From Siphonodentalium dalli (taxonomy: Eukaryota; Mollusca; Scaphopoda; Gadilida; Siphonodentaliidae), in NCBI GenBank assembly GCA_032622095.1, contig CP136064.1:144231954-144295953 (forward strand): a stretch of DNA of 64,000 bases, written 5' to 3'. The stretch's first letter is position 1. Each line of letters begins with the position of its first letter. This document shows, one piece after another, positions 46,580 through 56,796 of this stretch. A program made the translations under genes and the position numbers. The notes beneath the pieces are model-generated. The model made no database searches. It was not told the DNA's origin and saw only the letters and a program-made list of their open reading frames with translations.

Positions 46580-48830
46580 AATAAGGTAACTACTCGCCAA
46601 TGATGCTTGAATACAGAAATGGTTAATAAGGTAACTACCTGTCAATGACCGACGTCTTAATATAGAAAGGGTTAATAAGGTAACTAACTACACGGCAATG
46701 ATACTTAGTATAGAAAGGTTAATAATTTAACTTCTTGTCAATGATGCTTTAATATAGAAAGGGTTAATAAGGTAACTACATGTCAATAATGCTTTAATAA
46801 AGAAAGGGTTAATAAGATAAAGTTCTACACGTCAATGATGCTTTAATATAGAAAGAGCTAATAGGGTAACTACACGACAATGATGTTTTAATATAGAAAG
46901 GGTTAATATGGTAATTATACGCCAATGGTGCTTTAATATAGAAAGGGTTAATATGGTAACTACCGTCAATGATGCTTTAATATAGAACTGGCTAATATGA
47001 TAACTACATGTCAATGATGCTTTAATATAGAAAGGGTTAATAAGGTAACTACACGCCAATGATGCTTCAATACAAAAATGGTTAATAATGTAACTACCCA
47101 TCAATGGTGCTTTTATATAGAAAGGGTTAATAAGGTAACTACACGTCAATGATACTTAGTATATAACGGGTTAATAAGGTAACTAACCGCCAATGATACT
47201 TAGTATATAACGGGTTAATAAGGTAACTAACCGCCAATGATACTTAGTATAGAAAGGGTTAATAAGGTAACTACACGACACTGATACTTACTAGTAGGTA
47301 TATACAGGGTTAAAAAGGCAACTACCCGTCAATGATACTTTAATATAGAAAGGGTTAACATGGTAACTACACGTAAATGATGTCTCAATATAGAAAGGGT
47401 TAATAAGGTAACTACACGTCAATAATTTTTTAATACAGAAATTGTTAAGGGTAACTTCATGTCAATGATGCTTTATTGTAGAAAGGGTTAATAATGTAAC
47501 TAATCACCAATGACACTTATTATAGAGAGGGTTAATAAGGTAACTAGGGCCTACCTGTCAATTATTGCTTCAATATAGAAAGGGTTAATAAGGTAATTAC
47601 ACGCCAATGATGCTTCAATACAAAAATGGTTAATAAGGTAACTACCCATCAATGGTGCTTTTATATAGAAAGGGTTAATAAGGTAACTACACGTCAATGA
47701 TACTTAGTATAGAAAGGGTTAATAAGGTAACTACACGACACTGATACTTAGGTATATACATGGTTAATAAGGCAACTACCCGTCAATGTTACTTTAATAT
47801 AGAAAGGGTTAACATGGTAACTACACGTAAATGATGTCTTAATATAGAAAAGGTTAATAAGGTAACTACACGTCAATAATTCTTTAATACAGAAATGGTT
47901 AATAAGGTAACTTCACGTCAATGATGCTTTATTGTAGAAAGGGTTAATAATTTAACTAATCACCAATGACACTTATTATAGAAAGGGTTAATAAGGTAAC
48001 TAGGGCCTACCTGTCAATTATTGCTTCAACATAGAAAGGGTTAATAAGGTAATTACACGCCAATGGTGCTTTAATATAGAAAGGGTTAATATGGTAACTA
48101 TCCGTCAATGATGCTTTAATATAGAAAGGGTTATAATATGGTACTGCACGTCAACGATGCTTTGATACAAAAATGGTTAATAAGGTAATTACCCATCAAT
48201 GGCGCTTTAGTATAGAAATGGTTAATAATGTAACTACTCACCTATGATACTTAGTATAGAACGGGTTGTTTAAGGTAACTACCTGTCAATTAATGCTTTA
48301 ATATAGAAAGGGTTAATAAGGTAACTACATGCCAATGATACTTAGTATAGAAAGGGTTAATAAGGTAACTGCCTGTCAATTAATGCTTTAATATAGAAAG
48401 GGTTAATAAGGTAACCACACGTCAATGTATAGGAAGGGTTAATAAGGTAACTACACGACAATGGTACTTTAGTATATACAGGGTTAATAAGGCAACTATC
48501 CGTCAATCGTGCTTTAATATTGAAAGGGTTAACATGGTAACTACACGTCAATGATGTTTTAATATAGAAAGGGTTAATAAGGTAACTACACATCAATGGT
48601 GCTTTAATATAGAAAGGGTTAATAAGGTAACTTCACGTCAATGATGCTTTAATTTAGAAAGGGTTAATATGGTAACTACTCACCAATGATACTTTTATAG
48701 AACGGGTTAATAAGGTAACTACCTGTCAATTAATGCTTTAATATAGAATGGTTAATAAGGTAACTACACGCCAATGATGCTGTAATATAGAACGGGTTAA
48801 TACGGTAACTTCAAGTGCAGATTATACAGT
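46580..48830. repeat. 45-bp minisatellite, about 50 units
   Basis: The consensus unit runs GAAAGGGTTAATAAGGTAAC, then TACACGTCAATGATGCTTTAATATA split over the repeat, about 45 bp. Some units have CTTAGTATA ends or extra bases. Blocks recur: a pair of units beginning ACACGCCAATGATGCTTC occurs at 47051 and 47599, and a variant with TAGGGCCTACCTGTC occurs at 47545 and 48001. Multi-unit duplication has therefore acted. The 45-bp period is a multiple of three, which explains periodic minus-strand frames with a 15-residue repeat (SYLINPFYIKAS). I regard these as artefacts. Confidence 0.93.
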
Positions 48831-48839
48831 TTAACAAAA

Positions 48840-49175
48840 TACCACAGGTGTATATATCCGGTGAACACTGTAGTAAATACCTGGGCGAAAACCTGGTGTA
48901 AATACCTGGGTGTAAATACTCCGGATAATCTGGGTCTAAATACCCGGGTGTGACAGCGTTTTTCTAAATTATATCCGTAAAAACCCCGGTAAACTGGGGT
49001 TTAACCTAACATATATAGAAAACACCAGGGTAAATCTTTATAAAGCCCTGATTTACCTGGGTGTAACCTGGGTGTGACCTGGGTGGAACCAGGGTAAAAC
49101 CTACATGTACCGGGGTTCATCAGGGGTATACCTAGGTAAACACCAAGATTTACCCAGGTACATTTTTATATGGGC
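48840..49175 (-). repeat. CCTGGGTGTAAATACC repeat zone, partner of 36190
   Basis: Loose repeats of ACCTGGGTGTAAATACC and ACCTGGGTGTGACC. The outer end, read inwards on the minus strand, is CCCATATAAAAATGTACCTG followed by GGTAAATC, the same text as 36191-36218 on the plus strand. Confidence 0.8.
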
Positions 49176-49545
49176 AGGGCCATAAAATCCTTTAGCATAG
49201 GAGTCCTGGTCTGAACTGGGGATAAATCCCAGATGTGAAAGTCATTAAATGGTCCATACATGCCTGGGGATTTGTGTCAAGAAAGCATTGGCCGAACTAA
49301 ATTTCTAATCTCTAACCTGCACTAACTTAGTCTAAGTTACATTTTTGGACACACCATGGGCAGACTGGGAGAAATCTATACCCAGTATGAATACTAAGCT
49401 ATGCTAATGTGAGCAATGAGGTTAGAAATATTTTGCACACTAGATCTAATATGCTGCTAATGTTGCAGGGGTGATTAACATACTAAACTAACATAATGCT
49501 GAGCTGTTCTAACCTGTTTCTACCCAAATCACATGTGCAATTTCT
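49176..49545. other. Right outer end of the 14.5-kb insert
   Basis: No gene. Words CTAACCTGC, TTCTAACC, CTAGATCTAATA and CACATGTGCAAT occur here in inverted relation to words at 35.0-35.3 kb. Confidence 0.5.
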
Positions 49546-51954
49546 GTACGGGTAGCATTACGAAACCAACCAGGATAACTGAACACTCTGCTACTTTAAT
49601 TGATAATATCTTCACTAACAACCTGTCGGCTGAAAGAACATCAGGCATTATCATTACAGACGTCTCGGATCATTTGGCGACATTTCATATCGAACGTTCA
49701 AATTTTAAAAGATCTCGCAATGGAGCATCTGTCTTGGAACCATTTAGAATTTTTAGTGAAAGGAATATAAACAAATTCAAGGATACATTGTCAACATCAA
49801 GTTACGAAGACGTGTTAAACTGTGAATCAGCAAATGAAGCTTATGACCATTTTCTAGAAATATATATGTCTGCATACCATACTGCTTTCCCACTAAAATA
49901 CCACAAACCACCAAAGAAATATTTAAAGCACCAACCGTGGATGACAAAGGGACTTTTAAAATCTTCATTAGAGAAAAATAAATTATATATTCGTAAATTA
50001 AAATCTCCGACAAACGCTAATATGCATGCATACAAAGAGTACTATCACGTATATAGGAGAACAATACGCAACAGAAAAAAACAATATTATTGCGAGAAAA
50101 TTAACAACGCAAAGAATGACAAGAAAGCGACGTGGACAATCTTAAAACAAGCCATGAATAAAAGTTGTGACCCTCATAGTCCTCCAATTGCATTTATCGA
50201 TGGTGAAATTAAGATAACACATAAAAATCAAATAGCGGAACGATTCAACGAATTCTTCTCAAAAATTGGATACTTGACTGGTAAAAATGTTGACGAAATC
50301 AACACACATTACACTGATTATTTGATCAATAGAGAATCGGATGAGTTAGAAATAATTGAAACAACAGAACAGGAAATAATACTCACATGCTACTCATTTA
50401 AAGTTAAAGCAAGTAAAGATGTACATGGTCTATCAAATCGATTGATGAAATCATCTATTTATGAAACAGCCAGAGCTCTTAAACACATATTCAATCAATC
50501 TTTCAAAGAAGGAGTTTTTCCGGAGAAAATGAAAATATCGAGAGTAATACCGATTTTCAAGGGTGGACAAAAAGAAAACTTTTCGAACTATCGACCCATC
50601 AGCATATTACCATGTTTTTCAAAAATACTTGAAAAAATCATGCAAAAGCGAATTATAGATTTCTTTGATGAACATGCCCGTTTCTATAAACATCAATATG
50701 GATTTAGGAAGGGGCACTCCACCATCCATCCAGTAATGCATCTTTTAAATCATGTTGTTGAACAGAACGATAAAAAAACCAAAGACTCAACATTAGCAAT
50801 ATTTATTGACCTTTCAAAAGCATTCGACACAATAAGTCATGAAATCGTACTAAATAAGATGGAACACTATGGTATTAGGGGGACTGCTAATCATTGGTTT
50901 AAAGACTACCTACCAGAGAGGCGACAATATACATATTATGATGGAAACATCTCCAGTCTATCCAAAGTTTCATGTGGTGTCCCTCAAGGATCCATACTCG
51001 GACCAACAATTTTTTAATTTATGTCAATGATATGTCAGTATCCACATCTTTAAATTTATTATCATTCGCAGATGATACAACCCTATATACATCAGGCTGT
51101 GACAGAAGTTTTGTTGAAAATCGGGTAAACTTCGAACTAAAAAACATTCACAACTGGTGTTGTTGTAATAAGCTCTCCATAAATAAAAATAAATGTAATT
51201 ATATGCTAATTCATCCAGAAAATAATGATCAAAAATGGAAAGAGTTGAAATTATATATAAACACAGCTGAACTAAAGAGAGTAGGGAATATATATGAAGA
51301 AACATCCTTGAAATTTTTGGGCATTAATATCGACGAAAATCTCACGTTTAAAAAGCATATTTCAACTATGCTATAAGATGGCTCGAGCTATTTATTGTAT
51401 CAACAAAGTTAAAAAGTTCTTTCCGGGTGACGCACCACGCACTCTATATTACGCACTTATCGACAGTCATATGGTATACGGCATTCAGGTATGGGGTCAT
51501 GTGGCGACCACAAACAAGATATTTTTATTGCAAAAAGGGCGATTAGAACAATAACCAATGCTAGATACAATAGTCACACAGAACCCATTTTCCAAAAAAT
51601 GAATATTCTGAAATTCAGTGACATTTATAGATATCATACGTCAGTATTCATGCATGACTGGGCTTATAATAGACTGCCAGGAACCTTCAAAAACTCATTC
51701 GGAATTAAACTAGGAACCAACAGTAGACAGGCAGCGCAGGAAACATTAGACCAAAAGCAACACCAAGAACAATATTTTCAGAAAATCTCCCAGAACATTC
51801 TTTTTCGAATATTTGGAACTCAGTTAATAAAATACAAAAAACTAATAGGAATCGAGAAAACTATAAAAAACTAATGAGTGTAGAATTGATCAACCATTAT
51901 TCCAATAAAATTGAATGCAAAAACAAATTCTGCCCTGATTGCACACACAAATGA
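49546..51954 (+). pseudogene. LINE B, 3' part: endonuclease end + reverse transcriptase, frameshifted
   Basis: Resumes at SITKPTRITEHSATLID and TDVSDHLATF, completing the endonuclease, then the linker (KKYLKHQPWMTKGLLKSSLE) and reverse transcriptase: MKISRVIPIFKGGQ, NYRPISILPCFSK, HQYGFRKGHST, FIDLSKAFDT and GVPQGSILGPTIF. A one-base loss near 51014 breaks the frame; LIYVNDMS and SFADDTTLYTSG follow in the next frame to 51376. Further shifts near 51372, 51530 and after 51700 carry the C-terminal region (AIRTITNARYNSHTEPIF) to CKNKFCPDC and a TGA at 51952-51954. Closest relative in the window is LINE A. Confidence 0.92.
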
Positions 51955-52606
51955 TAAAACATATTTCGAATATATACAGTCTATAGGCTACTTACTTTAT
52001 ATGCTAAAATTGCCTCACATTAATTACCCGAGTGCTAATACTCACGTCCTGCTAAATCTCGTCCAATGCCTGGCTGTATATACTAAGGGAATTCAACAGT
52101 GACAGTTATAAACAAATAACACATTTAATTGAATTATTCATAAGTTAGTGCGCTGTGGTTTGTTTACACACTGACGATTTTTTAAATAACAGATGATTAT
52201 TGTTCTAAACGACTGTTGAACAGACTTCATACAGTGTGTGAGCAAAGTCTAAATAATTCTCCTTAGTGAATGCAGCCAAAACATACTTCAAACCTTGTTA
52301 TTGAGAAAATTGACCGTTGCATATTCATTCATATCCTTTTATATCCACACAACTGAAACCTATTTGTTTATTCACTGGAATCCATATCAATATTTAAATC
52401 CAAGTTATATATTATTCTAATCTAATTATAGTGAAATATTTAAATTCTTTATGTAGCCATTATTGATTGTATTTTGTCATTCAGGGGTGCCGGGTAGACG
52501 GCCATCATAGGCCACGGCACTCTACGCAATACACATATATATTAACTTATATTATATTGTATTAATGTATAATGTATTGTGAAATAAAATATTATCCTAT
52601 CCTATT
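51955..52606 (+). mobile_element. LINE B 3' UTR and TATCC-type tail
   Basis: Non-coding 3' region with AATAAA near 52583, ending in ATTATCCTATCCTATTATC, a short microsatellite in place of poly-A. It contains the stem-loop at 52484-52523. Confidence 0.75.
52484..52523 (+). other. LINE B 3' UTR stem-loop
   Basis: Outer stem GGGTGCC / GGCACTC, purine-rich GGGTAGAC on the 5' side, and inner hairpin GGCC-AUCAUA-GGCC. Base pairs differ from LINEs A, C and D but the pairing is kept. Confidence 0.75.
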
Positions 52607-53007
52607 ATCATCTCTATATATATAAACGAGTAGGATCTGTCTGGATTTTTCTCTCAGACCCCTGGACCGAGTCCAACCAACTTTGTTGTGGTGACTCGGG
52701 GTACCTTGGCGGATTTTCTAATGGTGTTAGTTTTTCAAAAATTTTAATTAAAAAAAATAAAATAAAATTGGTTTTGTTAAATTGAGCAAGGAATTCAATT
52801 TAAAAAAAATATATATATTAAAACAATATATATATATATCAAAATGTTCCAATGACCAAATGTGCTTGAAGCGCAAAAGGGGCCGTCGCTAAATGAAGGC
52901 TCTGTCTAAGATCAAAATGTTTACATTGTCCCACAAAGGGGGCCACAGGTATCTGCGATGCTGATTGTGATATAAGGACACAAAAGGTCTAGTTTAGTAT
53001 AATAGAA
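52607..53007. other. Spacer with A/T tracts
   Basis: No gene. Contains A-rich and TATATA tracts near 52750-52840. Confidence 0.45.
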
Positions 53008-53140
53008 GTAAGTTGCTCCAGTAGACATAAGTGGTATGGAATATGTTAGATAATGGGCTGGTTGACAGACTAATCAGGAAATAGTTAGAAATTATAAATT
53101 TTTGTGTATTCTGCACAACGACCTAGGTTTACAGATGATC
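53008..53140 (+). repeat. Dispersed copy of the 25.47-kb repeat
   Basis: GTTGCTCCAGTAGAC, TGTTAGATAATGGG or similar, GGTTGACAGACTAATC and GTTAGAAATTAT occur in the same order as at 25470-25600. Confidence 0.8.
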
Positions 53141-55190
53141 AGCAATTTATAAAACATTTTTTTTTCAATTAAAACAGCTTCTGAAACAGGGTAAACTGTT
53201 ATTTAAACTAATTGAGATAATTCCCAGTCATATGAGTGATATCAGTAGAGTTTTATGCGATTTTAGACCAATTTTAGTGAAATTTGTGGGGGGGGGGGGA
53301 GGTGTCAAAAAATTTGGAATTTGTTATTTTTTGCAGGTTTGGTGGTGGTGGGTCTCCGAAAATGCCAGATGCAAAACAACGGCATTCCTTCCTGCAAATG
53401 TTTTACTACCCCCCCCTGATATATACATAATATCGACGTGTTGGGTATCTCGAGGCGTATGGTGATTTTTTCGTCATTTGGCTGCATAACCACCCCCGTG
53501 TACGTGGTATCGCCAAACCCGAGGGTATCGCCAAACCCGAGAATATGGGAAAGTCATTTTCACGTATATGGTAAGAGGATATGTTTGTTTCTCATCGTAA
53601 AACAGACAACGAACAACGTATGTATATGTCCACATGAAGCAGGATTATTTATTCACCCGCTGTCAATCAGTTTTCCCAGATCAAACCATTTAATATTTTT
53701 TGCGAATTTTTTCCATAGTGTTTTTGCTTTTGCTAACTAAAATTTCGAGAACATCCACCCACTATAGTATAGTTCCTGGACTTCCACGCAAATCAAATGC
53801 CGGTATATATATAGTTGAATCTGTCAATGAAGCATATTTAAAAAAAAAGTGTCATTCTCAATATCCGCGCGATATGGAGGGACCACTGTCGGCCCAGATA
53901 GATGTCAACGTCGCAGACGAAGATGTCAGCAAACGAGAATATTCTGATAAGTAAATCTGCGTAGTACTTAAAGGGACACTTTGATTATTGCGACATAACT
54001 AAGATGCGGGCCCCGTTGGTTCAGCGTGCCCGGATGAAGATAATTAATCGAGTGTGCTTATCACAGTACGCGCTAACTGCCTGGTCTCTTATCGCCTGCA
54101 GGTACCGGAGTGTGCTGTGTATAGCAGTCTCTTTGGAAAGCAGACGAAATTCCTAAACGATGTACATCTGTTGGGAATTTCATCGCTTTTCAAAGAGACA
54201 GGCTATTTGGCCATGCGTTTGTCACAACAGACCTGTTTCTTGCGTGCATGCATAATTCGTGTTTTATTGATAGTAATGATGAAAAGAGTAACGACTTGTA
54301 TTAATCGAATAATAAAAATGAAGTTAGTCTGCCGTATTGTAATCAGGATGGACTTTATTTTACCTACGGACTGTTCATTCTTGAAAGTGTAGCCTATACT
54401 GATCTATACTCGTATAGTAAAACTCGGAATTATGCTTTCAAGATTCATATCAAGGCGACGTCCAGTCGCGGGATGTTGGCAAGTTTCTGTGCCGAGGCCA
54501 GGGGCGTACACTAGCGATGGCGGTGTTGTTGACGGGGATGTCACGCGTGAAAATATATACATGTAGTGACATTAGCACTAACCTTTACTAATAAAAATAA
54601 ATTGAGTTCGTGTGTCTGTCCGGCAAAAGGCGACAAAACGACTGAACCCCTCTGAAAATGTGTACATGGGGTCATATCATGCACGTAGCCCGGGGATTAA
54701 GGGCGCTAATAATGTTTATAACTTTGGCTATATATAGATTTTTTTTAAATCGATAATTTTTTTGAATTTGGGAATAGATTTTTACAACTTGTTTTGCTTT
54801 ATCCTATTTTATGGATGTTAGTTTTGAAGACTATTATAATATTTAAGGAAGGGGCAGTCCTGTCAACACATTTGGTATTTTTTTTTATTTTGAAGACATT
54901 TTAACCAAGCTTGGTGTTATTTCTTTAAAAGGGGAATGTGCCCTAAAAAATAATATAATAAAACAAAAATCCCGGACCCTGTATATATATGTACTTTTAG
55001 TATTATGACCAATTTGTGCCAGGGGGCAGTGGTTGTATTGTGCATGTGTGTTTCCGAATACGTTGTTCGAATAAATAGGATTATCATTATTTGTGGCTGA
55101 GACATGAGAAGCTGCATAATTTGATATATAAAACGCTATTTCAGAATGCATTTTAGCTCAAGCAGCTGAACATGAAAATTCAAGTTTCAA
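53141..55190. other. No recognisable gene
   Basis: Contains a poly-G run near 53290, a duplicated GTATCGCCAAACCCGAG near 53508-53540 and unassigned sequence. The frame at 53700-53954 looks signal-peptide-like at its start but begins at TTG, not ATG. I do not call it. Confidence 0.45.
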
Positions 55191-55438
55191 TATATAGTAT
55201 ACGGTCTAGATGTCGCCACCGAAAGTGACAAAATGTGCGATATTAGCGCATGTTTCGGCGCGCCGGAAGCGACAAGAAGTGCGCCGTAACGACGCACATT
55301 TTGTCGTTTTCGGCGCGTTACTAATGGCGCACTTTTTGTCGCTTTCTGCGCGCCGAAACATCAAACATGCGCTAATTAATATCGCACATTTTGTCGCTTT
55401 CGGTGGCGGCAACTAGCCCGTATGCCGTATACTATATA
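55191..55438. mobile_element. Large hairpin (foldback) element, 248 bp
   Basis: TATATAGTATACGG at the left faces CCGTATACTATATA at the right. CGCCACCGAAAGTGACAAAA faces TTTTGTCGCTTTCGGTGGCG, and GCGCATGTTTCGGCGCGCCG faces CGCGCCGAAACATCAAACAT. The unit word (GACAAAA and GTGCG, CGGCGCG) also repeats within each arm. Both strands therefore encode almost the same 68-residue frame, an artefact. Confidence 0.88.
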
Positions 55439-55499
55439 GATTGCAATTTGAGATATATGTTTCCTAATGGCGCCGAAAGCACGAAAATCGAATAATTGA

Positions 55500-56210
55500 T
55501 ATAACAAAATAGTAGCATTTAGTGATATCACTAATTCTATTTTGCGATATCACATATTCATTTTGTGATATCATAAAATTGAATATGTGATATCACTAAT
55601 TCATTTTGTGATATCAATAAATAGGAAATGACATAGCTTGCCACGCCATTCTACTATTTATGTACCATTTTGTGATATCATAAAATCGAATTATTGATAT
55701 CACTAAATGCTTACTATTTTATGATATCACATATTCGAATTTGTGATATCACATATTCATTTTGTGATATCAATAATTCTGACAACATGACTATTTAGTT
55801 ACATCACTAATATTATTTTGTGATATCATAAAATCAATTTGTGATATCACTAAATGATTTTATGATATCACAAAATCGAATATGTGATATCGCAAAATAG
55901 TAGCATTTAGTGACATCACAAAATCAAATTTGTGATATCATAAATTCATTTACACGATTTAGTGATATCACAAAATATTTCATGATATCACAAAATAATA
56001 TTAGTGATGTAACTAAATAGTTGTCAGAATTAATGATATCAAAAAATGAATATGTGATATCACTAACTCATTTTAATGATATCACAATAATCGATTTTGT
56101 GATATCACAAAATAATAAGCATTTAGTGATATCACAAAATCGATTTTGTGATATCATAAAATGAATTAGAGATATCACTAAATAGGTAATAAATAGAAGA
56201 ACGCGCCCCA
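55500..56210. mobile_element. Foldback element built of GATATC palindromes
   Basis: I count 24 GATATC sites in about 0.7 kb, mostly as TTTGTGATATCACAAAA or TTAGTGATATCACTAA. On top of these, the arms mirror each other: the reverse of 55638-55803 (TAACTAAATAGT, GTTGTCAGAATTATTGATAT, AAGCATTTAGTGATATCA, ATAAATAGTAGAATGGCG) matches 56008-56208 in order. The result is a large inverted repeat made from small inverted repeats. No coding potential. Confidence 0.82.
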
Positions 56211-56347
56211 TAAATCCTGTCCATTTTGGTCAATAGGCGATTACTACCATAAATATGGTAATATAAATTTTTGCATCAAGGCGACATATCATATTTCTGA
56301 ATGCCATGCTAACTAAATATGAAATGTTCCAGATACCATAAAATCTC

Positions 56348-56796
56348 TTAAAGGTACTTAATCCAATCAGAGGGTCCCCATATAATCACATTCCAACAAC
56401 AACAACATTTTTTGAAATGCCGCTTCAGTTATCAGAATCTAATAATTGCCCAAAAATAATGAAAAGCACCATCAACTATAGTATAAAATTGCTCAAAATC
56501 TGTTATTTATCAACATTTTGTTCAACAAATTTTTGCCGGTTTGTCAAATATCTGACACAAAAAGCCACTTGATTTTAGAGGTATCCATATATAGTCCGCA
56601 ATTTGGTCAATGATATTCTTCTCGTTGACTGTCTATTGGGCCACTTAAAATTAAAATAATTGATTTAAAACATCGATATCTGATCACTCTGAGCTGTGGT
56701 GGGTGGGTTCCTCAATTCCAATCAAATATTATTTGTTACTCCCGAAGCCAAGGAAATAGTAATTTACGACCGTTAATTCGGATTGAGTACCTTTAA
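56348..56796. mobile_element. Non-autonomous TTAA-type DNA transposon (449 bp)
   Basis: TTAA-AGGTACTTAATCCAATC at the left is matched by GGATTGAGTACCT-TTAA at the right. The TTAA borders point to a piggyBac- or Kolobok-type family; 13-17 bp TIRs. The interior matches the truncated copy at 41400-41715. It lacks a transposase. Confidence 0.85.

Larger units (their letters stand above)
35000..49545. mobile_element. 14.5-kb segment splitting LINE B
   Basis: The two LINE B halves line up with LINE A with only about four codons of overlap, so this segment was probably inserted after LINE B arrived. Near both ends the sequence carries recurring words: GCTAAC, TTAGATCTA, and ATTGCACATGTG followed by GGTTAG, inverted between the ends. 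TGCTAACC on the left faces TGCTACCC on the right. CCCATATAAAAATGTACCTG at 36191 is matched in inverted orientation at about 49175. It has no transposase ORF. It contains younger MITEs and tandem arrays, listed separately. A single giant non-autonomous DNA element is my favoured reading. Rearrangement between two LINE copies is the alternative. Confidence 0.5.

Noticed and set aside
46832-48596. Minus-strand frames with a 15-residue repeat in the minisatellite
   Set aside because: They follow automatically from a 45-bp period. They are interrupted wherever unit length drifts, and no start, domain or flanking exon supports coding.
34990-49550. A clean 8-bp target-site duplication around the 14.5-kb insert
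   Set aside because: TTACCAAA and TTACGAAA differ by one base and the left copy is not adjacent to the candidate terminus. LINE coding similarity alone could explain it.
53700-53954. 84-codon frame with a signal-peptide-like start
   Set aside because: It begins at TTG with no in-frame ATG nearby, and the rest resembles nothing known.
55206-55416. Pair of near-identical 68-codon frames on opposite strands
   Set aside because: Direct consequence of the hairpin: the palindrome reads the same in both directions.
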